Notes: generated from the sequence alone by a model not told the origin. A stretch of 64,000 bases of DNA from Rhynochetos jubatus (GCA_027574665.1 CM050648.1:141484175-141548174), one strand, 5' to 3'; numbered from the stretch's first letter, positions 39,864-50,118 are shown. Numbers and translations: made by a program.

Positions 39864-40428
39864 TGATCACAGAATCACAGAATGGTCTGGGTTGGAAGGG
39901 ACCTTAAAGATCACCCAGTTCCAACCCCCTGCCATGGGCAGGGACACCCTCCACTAGACCAGGTTGCTCCAAGCCTCATCCAGCCTGGCCTTGGACACTT
40001 CCAGGGATGGGGCATCCACAGCTTCTCTGGGCAACCTGTCCCAGTGCATCCCCACCCTCTCCGGGAAGAATTTCTTCCTGATATCTAATCTAAATCTCCC
40101 CGTTTTCAATTTAAACCCATTACCCCTTGTCCCATCACTACAGGCCCTTGTAAAAAGTGCCCCCTGCCCCCAGCTTCCTTGTAGGCCCCCTTCAGATACT
40201 GGAAGGCTGCAATAAGGTCTCCCCAGAGCCTTCTCTTCTCCAGGTTGAACAAGCCCAACTCTCTCAGCCTGTCCCCATGGCAGAGCTCCTCCAGCCCTCT
40301 GAGCATCTCCGTGGCCTCCTCTGGACTCGCTCCAACTGGTCTATATTCTTCTTAAGCTGAGGGCTCCACAGCTGGACACAGCACTCCAGGTTCTCACAGA
40401 GCTCCAGCCCTCTGATCATGTTTGTGGG
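39864..40428 (-). mobile_element. CR1 LINE fragment (minus), upstream of the CpG island
   Basis: A 565 bp CR1 fragment on the minus strand with its 3' end at about 39864 ('atcacagaatcacagaatgg'). Reading on the minus strand it contains the ORF2 C-terminal blocks ([22 protein letters not shown] and the FFLPERV-like block, with small shifts) and the 'ctagtggaggg...ccatggcagggg' tail. The far end near 40400-40428 is odd: the phrase 'ctccagccctctgatcatg' recurs after a similar phrase at about 40286, which suggests a small internal rearrangement. It is closely related to 42322-43052, in the opposite orientation and on the other side of the CpG island. Confidence 0.93.
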
Positions 40429-41019
40429 ATGAAGATCAAAGGCCTATGAAAATCAGGAAATTGTGAAATTTAAGACAGAATTGTTTTTTTAAAAAAAAAA
40501 AAAAAAGGCAAGAAGGTAATTATTTTGTAACGTTGTCACTGAAAACAGCCAGGTGAGTCTAACGAAGCTGCAGATACTCTTCTGCCACGGGCTGAGCGCA
40601 TGGCTACAACTAGAAGCTGTCCCTGAGAGGGAAAGTTCGAGAAGCACCCAACAAGACGCTGCAGTTACCAACGGATCTGTGTTTGTACCTGCACTTGCCA
40701 CGCCCCTCGACATGGCAAAGGCCACAGGGGCAGAGATAGGAGACTCTGTTTTTAACTGCAAGGTCCTCACTCTGCAAAACCCTTCGGAGGTCCAGGATCA
40801 GGATGGCTCGTGGCAAAACTGAGCAGAGAGGTTACATCAAGTCTTCAGAAGAGTTTCTCCTAGTGCTGGAGCACCCCATGAATTTTGGTGTAACGTGGAA
40901 ATAACTGACCGCCGGAGAACACTGCCCAGCTTCCTGAGAAAACAGCGTTACAAATAGGTGTATTTGCGGCATACAGGCCACCAGGCCTCCCTCTGTGCTG
41001 CTGCCGCGTGCCCATTTTG
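40429..41019. other. Upstream flank of the CpG island
   Basis: There is no recognised exon. A T7/A16 run (40484-40506) abuts the CR1. An 89-codon open frame at 40553-40822 has no known motif. CpG frequency rises toward 41000. Distal promoter function is possible but not shown. Confidence 0.4.
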
Positions 41020-41159
41020 GTGCCGAAACACTGCGTTTCGGCTCATCTCAGAGGGGAGGGGGCTCCGCGGGCCGGCCTGCCAGGGACGGAGCTGCTGGGC
41101 TCCGTACGGGGCCCGGGGTCCCGTCCTGTGCTGCAGCCGGCAGCCGTTCGCCGCAGGCC

Positions 41160-41236
41160 CTGCCCGGCTCGGCTTGGCCCGGCTCGGCTCGGCCCGGCTC
41201 GGCTCGGCCCGGCTCGGCTCAGCCCGGCCCTGCCCG
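41160..41236. repeat. 15-bp GC-rich tandem repeat in the 5' leader
   Basis: About five imperfect units of CGGCTCGGCTCGGCC, themselves built from CGGCT/CGGCC pentamers, lie 95-170 bases before the start codon. Units are nearly identical at the centre and decay at the edges ('ggcttggcc', 'ggctcagcc'), as expected for slippage. The repeat is probably in the 5' UTR or core promoter. Both strands can be read through as SARLG-like or RAEPS-like repeats, but this is a by-product of composition. Confidence 0.9.
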
Positions 41237-41282
41237 GCCGCCCTCGGCCTGGCCGCCAGCGGCTGCGCGCGCCTCTCCCCTT

Positions 41283-41300
41283 CCTCCTCCTCCTCCTCCA
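41283..41300. repeat. TCC trinucleotide run
   Basis: Six TCC/CTC units lie about 30-45 bases upstream of the start codon, probably in the 5' UTR. The run is a pyrimidine tract of the kind often found in CpG-island leaders. Confidence 0.75.
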
Positions 41301-41329
41301 CATCCTGGCGGCCGCTGCCCCCGGCAGCG

Positions 41330-41410
41330 ATGGAGGCCATCGAGGAGCTGGCTCTCAAGCCCTGCACCTCCTCCCTCTACCTACGGCCTTTCCGTCTCTG
41401 TTACCGGCAG
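41330..41410 (+). CDS. NUDT14: NUDT14-like first coding exon (27 codons, partial gene)
   Basis: NUDT14 is a cytosolic Nudix hydrolase that cleaves UDP-glucose and other nucleoside-diphosphate sugars to a sugar phosphate and UMP/NMP. Only exon 1 is here. ATG 41330 has a G at -3 and a G at +4, and the 27 codons end in CAG directly before a consensus donor (gtgagt at 41411), phase 0. The peptide starts MEAIEELALKPC and has YLRPF at residues 17-21 and CYRQ at 24-27. Compared from memory with the human NUDT14 N-terminus it aligns without gaps and is identical at about half the positions (ME.IE, C, S, YLRP, L, YRQ). Human exon 1 also appears to end at YRQ, before the asparagine-glycine that follows. 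The Nudix box (GX5EX7REUXEEXGU) lies in later exons, which are not visible before position 64000. The frame stays open upstream and into the intron only because of GC content. An alternative is a NUDT14 paralogue or a different gene that shares this short N-terminus. Confidence 0.62.
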
Positions 41411-41615
41411 GTGAGTGGCGCCGGCAGCTCGCCCCTCGGCGCCCGCCCACCCCCTTCCCTCCCGGCCGGGCCGGCCCGTCCCCCCGCCCCTTCCCTCCGC
41501 CGCAGCCGAGCGACGGGGCCTCTCCCGCCGCGTCGTGGCGCGGAGGGACGGCAGGCTGAAGGAGGAGGGCTGGCCGGCCCGCGGGACCCTCTGGTGTCCT
41601 GTCACCCCCCCGCCT

Positions 41616-41626
41616 CCGCCATTTTG
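41616..41626 (+). promoter_or_regulatory. YY1-like site in intron 1
   Basis: The 11 bases CCGCCATTTTG match the core of the YY1 consensus exactly. They lie in the CpG island about 285 bases after the start codon, where YY1 sites commonly occur in TATA-less promoters. The match is seen; binding is inference. Confidence 0.5.
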
Positions 41627-41644
41627 GGACACCGGCGGTGTCCC
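41626..41644. promoter_or_regulatory. Perfect 19-base palindrome next to YY1-like site
   Basis: GGGACACCG, one G, then CGGTGTCCC forms a perfect inverted repeat with nine-base arms. It directly abuts the YY1-like site. It could bind a dimeric regulator or fold into a stem. No known factor is assigned. Confidence 0.5.
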
Positions 41645-42321
41645 GGAGGAGCGTCCGCCTCAGCCTCATGGCGCCCTCCCGCCCCGCCCTGCTCGGAGTC
41701 GCCCCTCAGGCGGCTGCTCTGCCCCTGCCCGCCCGGCGGGAAGGTGGGGCGCTGGGTGGGCCACGAAAGCAGGCCGGTGCCTTGGGGTGTGCCACGAACT
41801 CCAGCCTCTCCGTGTGTGTGCCAGGACCCTGGTGCCCGGTACCTCACGGGCGTCTGGGGCTCTCTCCTTAACCCCGCTGTGGCGTGGGAAGCGGGGAAGG
41901 AAATCCCTTTCCTTATGTTTGTATCAACGTGAGTCACCTTGAAGAGAATCACTGGGAACTGGTACCTCCAGCAGTGGCAGGAATACGAGGTGTGAAAGGA
42001 AAGTAGCTTCTCATGGCATAAAACGCTGCAGACTCTTCTCTTACTCCTTCTTTGCTACTAAACGTTGAGAAGTTGTAAAGTCGAGAAGGCGAAGAGGGAA
42101 TGTGTATGGAGCGGGTGTGTTAAAGTCCAGCAGGGAGATAAGATACGGACAAGGAGAAGGAAGGGTTCAGATAGCTTGCATCAAAGCAGATGAACTGATT
42201 TTTTAACCATTTTTAACACATTACGTACATAATTTTCATAAAGCTCTTTTCTCCTCGGGGAGAAGTAAAACATTTTGGTTTGTGCACAGCTGAAAGCTTT
42301 GCACTGAATTACTCCCACATA

Positions 42322-43052
42322 CAAGTACAGGCTGGGTGGAGAGTGGAGAATGGATCGAGAGCAGCCCTGAGGAGAAGGACCTGGGGGTACTGGGGGATGA
42401 GAAGCTGAACATGAGCCGGCCATCTGCGCTGGCAGCCCAGAAAGCCAACTGTATCCTGGGCTGTATCAGGAGAAGTGTGGCCAGCAGGTCGAGGGAGGGG
42501 ATTCTCCCCCTCTGCTCTGCTCTTGTGAGACCCCATCTGGAGTGCTGTGTCCAGCTGTGGAGCCCTCAGCTTAAGAAGGATATCGACCAGTTGGACTGAG
42601 TCCAGAGTAGGCCATGGAGATGCTCTGAGGGCTGGAGCACCTCTGCTATGAAGAAAAGCTGAGAGAGTTGGGCTTGTTCAACCTGGAGAAGAGAAGGCTC
42701 TGGGGAGACCTTATTGCAGCCTTCCAGTACCTGAAGGGGCTGACAGGGAAGCTGGGGGGACTTTTTACAAGGGCCTGTAGTGACAGGACAAGGGGTAATG
42801 GGTTTAAACTGAAAGTGGGGAGATTTAGATTAGGTATCAGGAAGAAATTCTTCCCAGAGAGGGTGGTGATGCACTGGGACAGGTTGCCCAGAGAAGCTGT
42901 GGATGCCCCATCCCTGGAAGTGTCCAAGGCCAGGCTGGATGAGGCTTTGGGCAACCTGGTCTAGTGGAGGGTGTCCCTGCCCATGGCAGGGGGTTGGAAC
43001 TGGATGGTCTTTAAGGTCCCTTCCAACCCTAAGCATTCTGTGATTCCATCAA
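42322..43052 (+). mobile_element. CR1 LINE, 0.73 kb (plus)
   Basis: A 5'-truncated CR1 that starts in ORF2 after the RT active site ('gagagcagccctgaggagaa' near 42358, encoding the ESSPEEKDLGVLGDEKLNMS block) and runs to the octamer tail ('ttctgtgattccatc') at about 43052. Two open pieces of ORF2 remain: 42336-42599, with NCILGCIRRSVASRSREGI and [13 protein letters not shown], and 42668-42964, with [50 protein letters not shown] and a stop at the 'ctggtctag' motif. They are separated by a frame change near 42600. It has the 'ctagtggaggg' tail type. It is an inverted partner of 39864-40428. Confidence 0.95.
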
Positions 43053-45128
43053 TTAAGTATTTCTTTTTAAGTATCAGAAGAAAACCTGAAAAACATTCTT
43101 TCATGTTCTGAATTTTTGCTGGCTTACTTCTTAATTTCATTTTCATTTCTGAGTCATGCCCTATTTACATGAAAATAGGATTTAATTAAAATGTACAAAA
43201 CAGTATTACAGAATTACACTTAATTGAGTACAAGTGCCCTAAATACGAAGAGTATGGTAAAGAAGAAATAAGGATGTGTTTGGTCACGTGCTGTGATTGG
43301 AGGAAGACCAGCATTGCCACAAAAAGAAGCAGACTTGCCATTCTGCATGTCTTGCTACTCCTCTCCTTGCACAAGTGATTGTGCAGCAACACAGTGAGCT
43401 GGATCAGGGATCTGGTCCAGGTCAGCCTAATCCGCCCAAAAAGAAGAAGGTAGTTTTAGCCTAAACAAGGTCTCTGATTCAATTCAAATGCTTACGCTGG
43501 CAGAGGGGAGGTGGTAATGTGCTGGTTAGGGATGAGTGGTTGGGGACTGGTTGAGGGCAGAGGTTGTTTCTCTTGGCTACAGCACTGTCTTGAAATGAAT
43601 GTGAAAATGCAGTGTGTATGGCATCTGTACAGACGATGGCTTGGCTCCAGCCTACCGAGAGCATAAGCTCAATGAGTGCACAGCTCTCTGCACCTGACCT
43701 GGGAGACAGGCCCTGCGTTCATTAAAAACACATTTTGCATTTAAAAACTGACTTAGTAACCACAGGAAATGCTACATATTTTTACTCATTTGGCTAATTG
43801 TTTCAAAGGCATTTAGGCAGGCCTGCTGAAAACCCCATTAAATACCTAAACAGTGAAATGTCTTAAATCTAAAGGAGTTCGGTGCCTGATCAGCTTAAGA
43901 ACTTTTGAAAATTCCACCACTCATCTAAAACTGAAAATTGTTTCCGAAATCTAGTGCTTGTTGGTAATGGTTTCATGCTGAGTAGATCTTCCCCTTGTAC
44001 AACTTTTTTTTTTCACTAGCTGAAAAAAAGAAAAGAAACTTTTCTTATTTTAATTGGTGCTTTATCCTAGAGTAAAATTAGTTTCCCCCCCTCCACGAAT
44101 TCCCTGTACCTGCTTGCTGAACTTAACCTGAATCTAATAAAAAAGTCTCTCTGAATAACAGAACAATTTAAATGAGGAAAATGTCAATAATGGCATTTGT
44201 TGCGCTATAAAAACTGAAACTAGTTTGGATATTTACTTTATGCAGTATGTGGCATCATGCTGTAACTGGAAGGTTTGAGGCAATCCGACAGGTTTTTTTT
44301 TTGAAGCTATAACATGTCTCCCATAATTCACTGCAATCTGAAGAAGATTAATTGATGCATATTTTTGTGTTATGTAATATTGATGAAGGATAATTTAGGC
44401 CTTGAAGACTGAGATTTTGAAATCTATTGCCAAACAGATAGGTTCCTAAAATAGGCATTGATGTTTAAACGTGAATTCTCTGCCCAAGGATGTATATAGA
44501 TGAGAGCTTTTTATTTTATTAGTTGTTTTACAACTACTGCCTTTCTGTACAAACAGGAAGTGGAAAAAAATATTTATGTACATGCTGGTTTAAGACTATT
44601 TCTACGCATTCATGAACACTTGTGTTACAGCACTGATTTGTAGACATTTTGTCATGAATGTGCATGTTACAGCATTGATTCTAAGACATTTCATGTAAAA
44701 ATTACACTATTTGTGTGGAGCTAATTTTGATCCCATCGCTATAGCTAAACTAGTTAAGTTAAACATAAATTTAGATATAGGTGATTTATATCACAGTTTA
44801 CCCTGCAAGTCTGCTTTTATCCATTCAGCTCGCACCCCACTGAGTTGTAAACCACAGTTGCTCTAGTAGGTTTGCAGACGACCAGAAATCTTCATGACAT
44901 CAGAAAAGGAAGCTGGAGGGGGATCGCATCTCAACAAAATGCTGAGGAAATACTGTTGTAAGCCCACACAGGTGACGTATCTGAAGAAGATTGTGGTCAT
45001 ACCTGATCAAGAGTGGAGCCAGAGACTCAGATGGTTGTCTGCTTGTTTGTCAGAAGCACTTAACACATTCAAAATTAGTAGACCCAAAGATTAGATTAGT
45101 GTTTTGGCTAGCAACGTACTTTCCTTGC
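43053..45128. other. Intronic interval, AT-rich, mostly unrecognised
   Basis: No exon is supported. The part around 43800-43910 ('gcatttaggcagg', 'attaaatacctaaa', 'ggagttcggtgcctga') is suggestive of an old interspersed repeat but too diverged to assign. An imperfect 42-base tandem duplication occupies 44611-44694. Confidence 0.4.
44611..44694. repeat. Imperfect 42-bp tandem duplication
   Basis: Two adjacent units (44611-44652 and 44653-44694) both read catgaa...gttacagca.tgatt...agacattt, with several substitutions and small indels. The divergence suggests an older duplication than the one at 37408. Confidence 0.65.
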
Positions 45129-45970
45129 TGCCATCCAGCATGACATGGACAGGCTGGAGAGCTGGGCGGGGAGAAATCTAATGCAATTCAATAGGGGCAG
45201 GTGTAAAGTGCTGTATCTGGGGAAGAACAACCCCATGGATCAGTACAGGTTGGGGGCTGTTCTCTTGGAGGGCAGCTCTGGGGAAAAGGACCTTGGAGTC
45301 CTGGTGGACAACAGGATGACCATGAGCCGACAGTGTGCCCGCGCGGCCAAGAAGGCCAATGGCATCCTGGGATGTGTTAAGAAGAGTGTGGCCAGCAGGT
45401 TAAGGGAAGTTATCCTCCCCCTCTGCTCTGCGCTGGGAAGGCCTCACCTGGAGTGCTGTGTCCAGTTCTGGGCTCCTCAGCTCCAGAAGGACAAGGAGCC
45501 GCTGGAGAGGGTCCAGCCAGGGCCACTGAGATGAAGAAGGGCCTGGAGCACCTTCCAGCTGAGGAGAGGCTGAGAGAGCTGGGGCTGTTGAGCTTGGAGA
45601 AGAGGAGGCTGAGGGGGGATCTTACCAATGCTTATCAATATCTAAAGGGTGGGTGTCAGGAGGATGGGGCCAGGCTCTTCTCAGTGGTGTCCAGTGACAG
45701 GACTGGGGGCAATGGCCATCAACTGGAAAACAGAAGGTTCACCCTGAACATGAGGAAACCCTTCTTCCCTGTGAGGGTGACAGAGCCCTGGGACAGGCTG
45801 CCCAGGGAGGTGGTGGAGTCTCCTTCCCTGGAGACTTTCCAAAGCCGCCTGGACTTGTTCCTGTGTGACCTGCTCTAGGGGATCCTGCTCTGGCAGGGGG
45901 GTTGGACTAGATGGTCTCTAGAGGTCCCTTCCAACCCCTACCACTTTGTGAATCTGTGTGTGAATCTGTA
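45129..45970 (+). mobile_element. CR1 LINE, 0.84 kb (plus), distinct subfamily
   Basis: A 5'-truncated CR1 that begins at 'gccatccagcatgacatgga' and ends near 45970 with 'ttggactagatggtctctag', 'aggtcccttccaacccct' and degenerate 'tgtgaatctgtg' repeats. Its tail ('gatcctgctctggcaggggg') differs from both the 'ctagtggaggg' and the 'ggtttagtggtgg' types, so at least three CR1 subfamilies are represented among the younger copies. It is inserted in the putative NUDT14 intron on the sense strand. Confidence 0.95.
45145..45878 (+). pseudogene. Truncated CR1 ORF2 C-terminus
   Basis: Two long open pieces encode the region after the RT active site. 45145-45534 gives LESWAGRNLMQFN, CKVLYLGKNNPM, GEKDLGVLVDNRMTMSRQ and [16 protein letters not shown]. 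45453-45878, in another frame, gives [34 protein letters not shown] and [15 protein letters not shown], with the normal ORF2 stop after 'CDLL'. A single frame change near 45525 separates them. The catalytic FADD motif, fingers and endonuclease are missing, so it is not functional. The relatively clean frames suggest it is not very old. Confidence 0.9.
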
Positions 45971-48485
45971 TATCTGGATGTTCAGACAAGGAGTTGTGGA
46001 CACACACAGGAACAGAGTTGTATGTACTTAAAATCGAGTCAGGCGGTAACTGTCACGTTACACAAAACTCCCGCAATGTCTTTCTAAGTTTGTGCTCAAA
46101 TCCTCCATTCCCCTTATTCCACTTGAGTTGTCCTTTGAGTCGGACCTGTTACATTTGTCACATATAGAAATACGCTTCCAAAAGATGACAAGAGTATAAT
46201 GTCTGCTTCTGGCTATTTTAACTGCAGTGAGGATTGTCATCATTCTTAGTTCTTGAAGGTGCAGCAATTTATGCCCACGGTGAATCTGCTCTTGCAATAG
46301 GGAGGGTCATGAGATCTTTTTGTATGAAGTCTTTCATCTTTCTTTTCCTCTGCCCACCCATGTTGTTTTAAATAAAAGTAATGAGCGCTCTATGTTTCTT
46401 ACAAAACGTCAAAGTGTACACCCTTCTGAAAGAACTCCAGGTTTTGAACCGTGTGGATAGAGGCAACGTGCAGCTTGGTGTTCGGCATCCAAGTTACGGG
46501 GAATAGCCTGGCTCTTCAGGGAAATCACTGTACCAACCCCTTTTAAAAATTATTTGTTCTGTCTTCGTATAGTGCAGAGGTAGAAATGGAAGTTCTGTAA
46601 AGGAGTCATGGAATTCAGCAGACCGTAGGGAGATTTGGTTTGGGCCAATGTGGAAGAGTGAGGTACAGTTTGGAACTTCGTTCTTCAAACCAGACATCTG
46701 ACAGCTCCTCAAAGTGGACCACACTATCTCCTCGCGGTTTTCATCTGTCAACCCTTTCCTCAAGGTGGGGCCCTCAGTCAAGTAAGCTGTGTTAATTTAA
46801 GTGGGGTGGCCCAAGGGTGCGAGACGGACCAGGTACCTCGTAGCCTGATACATATCCTGTTCACTTCGTCAGTAGGAAACCTGTTTATGTATTTTTGTTC
46901 TGCCTGGTACTGGAAGAAGATAATTCATTTATCTCACATATAGGATAGCAACTAGTTAGTTTTAATGTGTACTTGCTCCCGAAGTACAAATTGGTTTGTT
47001 GTCTAAAGTGGCTTTTTAAAAAAAAATAAAAATCAAATCACCTCCTGAAGAATTGTCGTCTTTACCAGAACTTAATGGTAAATCTCTTTTCACTTTTCCC
47101 TATTGAAGTTTTTCTTCTTTTCATAAATAATTTATTCAAGAGACCAGAGGGATGGCTAATGAGAGATTAACTCAGTGCCCAGGGGCTAGGGCATTTCCCT
47201 GGGATGTGGTAGAGTCAGGCTGCAAGATCTTGCTTCAATTAATGTTGCTTCCCACATCACAGGAGAGTGCGCTCACTGCCGGGAAACACATATTTGTGTC
47301 AATCTTCAGCTCTTTTGTGTATGTTAGCCAGGCACTGGCCTATATATTAGATAAAAATCCCACCAAGTTTAAGAATTCTGCTGAGACCAAGTCATGAAGT
47401 ACACTCTGAGTAGGAGCAGTTGCACAGAGTTGTTAGGATTTTGGGCAGCATTAAGTATCCAAATGGGAATCTGGATTCAATGTAGTCGTCTTAATCAGCA
47501 CCTGGGCAGGGATTTCAGTGGTTCTGCATGTTGGATGTGGACCCTATCACAGGGCTTTGACAGCCAGAGCTCTGGTGAATCTTGCTGTAGTAATTTAGGG
47601 AGTTACTGCATGCAATTGTTTGTCCCTATGCTAGTGGTTATTACCCTGTGAGAATCAGCAGAAGGGAAAGTAGTTTTGCTCCAGCTCTTACTCTGCTGTT
47701 CCAGTTCAAACCCACCTCTGACAGCGCTTTAAGCTAAATTACTGGGCTTTGCACAGGGTTAAGTGAAGTGCCTTTGTATATTCTTTCTTGGTGACCTCTG
47801 TGCTGAGGACAGTATTATTCAAGGGGAGGCAGAGCATCAGCTGGGGGGCAAGCATCTAGCTGGGGGTATAATATCTTGAGCTCTTACAGAAACTTTTGCC
47901 CAAAACTCACATACCAAAGCCTTTGTGGATCTAGTCCAGGCTCCTGTAGCTTTGTTTTTGAAGGTTGTTCTGGCAGGGGAGCTCTTGCTAGCATTTCCTT
48001 GCATTGTGTAAACATATATGTGCATTCTGTCCAGGAACTTTTAGAAAGTGCTACTGGGCTAGTATCAACTGTCAGCAGTTTTCCCAGTGTGTATGTAAAT
48101 GAGATTGTATTTCGAATCTGTGCAGTGGTGAATGGACATGTGTTTCAATGACGTGAGATAAACCTCGAAACTCTGTGGATATTGACTGAGCCATGCCATC
48201 AGCAGTGGTAAATTGGAACTATTTGCTCTTTGGTGAGCTTCAGGTTCCTTCCGCGTTTAAGAGTAGTCCAGTGCCTGAGCATCACATGTCCTCTATTGAT
48301 ATCATGTTTAGAATCATTCATTCTAAAGTTAAACATTAAAATGAAATTGAAGGTGCATTTTTCATGTTTATGCATGACGTTTTCATTCAGCATTAAAGGA
48401 ATTCATTTACAATTTCTTTGAGTTTTACGTTCATTTTACAGTAATTTTCAAGACTTGTAGATATTAACACATCCAGAACTTTATT

Positions 48486-48534
48486 ATGGGTAGAAAATGT
48501 ACTTGAGGAATAGTGATGGGTAGAAAATGTACTT
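48486..48534. repeat. 19-bp direct repeat at 30-bp spacing
   Basis: ATGGGTAGAAAATGTACTT occurs exactly at 48486-48504 and again at 48516-48534, with related sequence between (period 30). This is a small tandem duplication. Confidence 0.85.
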
Positions 48535-48915
48535 AAGAAGTATTGCGTCAGTGAAGCAGGAATTTCTGATTTTTAATCTTAAATTTGCTACTGCTTTCCT
48601 TTGTGACCATGAGGAACCACTCTGTTTCTGTGCCTTACAAATTAACTGTCTTGGAGATGTCATGAAGAATAAACCCTTGGTTCTATGTGTACGCGCAGAG
48701 AGGAGCGAGACCTGTGTCATTAATGACATGAAAACTTTGAAGATGAAAAAAGCAAAGTGGTGCAGTGTTACAATGATATTAATAATCTGATTTTACATTC
48801 AGAGTTTTTTCCAATATGGTAACAGCAACATGAATGTGCCCAACTGCCTGAAATATTCTCAGAAACTTTTGTCTGCTTTTTTATAAACATAAAACATTCT
48901 TTTCTATTTTGACAG

Positions 48916-48971
48916 TTAAAAATGATGCTGTTGAGGGAGTAAACAGATTTTTAAGTTACCTGTTCAAACAA
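48916..48971 (+). other. Open segment between splice-like sites (speculative exon)
   Basis: These 56 bases lie between a good acceptor ('cttttctattttgacag') and a consensus donor (gtaagt at 48972). One frame is open, giving KNDAVEGVNRFLSYLFKQ after a split first codon (needs one upstream base, ends in phase 0). It cannot follow the NUDT14-like exon 1, which ends in phase 0, and does not resemble NUDT14. It may be a cryptic exon or chance. Confidence 0.15.
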
Positions 48972-49988
48972 GTAAGTCTTCTGTTGAATCTTCAAAAGGC
49001 TCCAGTAGTAGGAAATATGCTACCGAGCAGTACATTTATTTGCCGTTCATTTTTTCAAAGCAGTAGTGCAATAAAAGGAGATGCCATTTTTGCTGCAAAA
49101 GTGGTCTCATTTCTCCAGCTTGTCAAGTCTGTTATGTCGGTAATATAGTATTAATCTCAAATGCAAACACACCGCTTCTAGCTCAGGAAGCCTCTGAGCT
49201 GCAAATTGCAGGAGGCTGAGAGTGTTTTAACAATATATTCTTCCTTAGGTATTTTGGCTTCTGTCAGAGGTAGGATCCTGGACGAGACAGATTTTTGATC
49301 TGACTGCTGATGTGTTAACTGGGAATTATGGTTGAAGTGCAGTATAATTCTTTTATATAGGTGGAAGAAAAACGTGACGTTTTTGCAATGACAGCATTAG
49401 GGAGTTAAATGCTGAGGGAACATAATTTCCTCTGAGGGAAACAGTGTTCTGTGCAATTAGAGCACAGGTTTAAGAAAAGAAATTAAGGAGTTTAGGCGTA
49501 CCTCCTCCTGGCTCTGCCATATACCTTGAATTAAACTCTGGGAATTTGTACAAGTTGGTTGTGTATGAGACATTTATGAAGTAGTAAAGGGGGAAATGAG
49601 AAGAATTAATAAGAGTGGAAGTTGAAAAGAACACCGGTACTTGCTTTTGTTTCAGTGACTATTACGTTGTATTAGTATTAATTCCTTTATCCAGCATGCT
49701 GTGACAAGTGAATGTAGGGTTCTTTGAAGTAAATATATGAAAAGTAGTTGGCAGTGACAAAACTTAACATTTTTAGGGCAGTCATACTGTGATTTAACAA
49801 ACGTATGGCAGCAAATGTCACTTACTGGCAAGAATAAGGCTCTGTCGAACATCTTTTGTAGTATCCTTGAACAGGTCTGAGATGCGTCTACACTTGCCTA
49901 ACCGAACATTAAAATCTCATTTAATGTCGTCAGTATCTATACTACTTGGGTTACTGTGCAGTAGCTATGACGTTAAGACTGAGTATTA

Positions 49989-50118
49989 GAGGAGGTATTT
50001 AAGAGACATGTGGATGAGGTGCTCAGGGGCGTGGTTTAGTGGTGGTATTAGCAGGGTTGGGTTGGACTTGATGATCTTAAAGGTCCTTCCCAACCTAAAA
50101 GATTCTATGATTCCATGT
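49989..50118 (+). mobile_element. Short CR1 LINE 3' tail (plus)
   Basis: Only the last 130 bases of a CR1 copy: 'aggtatttaagagacatgtg', 'gtggtttagtggtgg', 'gttggacttgatgatcttaa', 'aggtccttcccaacct' and a 'gattctatgattccatg' octamer end. It has the same tail type as the 1.8 kb copy at 18415-20192. Confidence 0.9.

Larger units (their letters stand above)
41020..41780 (+). promoter_or_regulatory. CpG island promoter of the NUDT14-like gene
   Basis: About 760 bases of very GC-rich, CpG-dense DNA in AT-rich surroundings, with multiple GC-box-like sites (for example 'ccccgcccc' near 41480) and no obvious TATA box. This is the usual CpG-island promoter layout of vertebrate broadly expressed genes. 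It covers the whole first coding exon and extends about 370 bases into the intron. The presence and extent are seen directly; promoter activity is inferred. The exact transcription start cannot be placed. A divergent transcript on the minus strand is possible, but no exon supports one. Confidence 0.85.
45971..49988. other. Intronic interval, mostly unrecognised
   Basis: No exon of the gene is recognised. It contains a 30-base-period duplication (48486-48534), a short open segment between splice-like sites (48916-48971), and a perfect eight-base-arm hairpin at 49906-49927 (ACATTAAA/TTTAATGT). Confidence 0.4.

Noticed and set aside
40958..41367. Minus-strand coding exon sharing the CpG island (bidirectional promoter)
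   Set aside because: The open frame is the complement of the GC tandem repeat (RAEPS-like units), with no clear donor on the minus strand.
40958..41932. 324-codon open frame across the CpG island that contains the exon 1 ATG
   Set aside because: The extra length is due to GC-rich DNA lacking stops. A consensus donor follows codon 27, and upstream and downstream parts show only composition-driven repeats.
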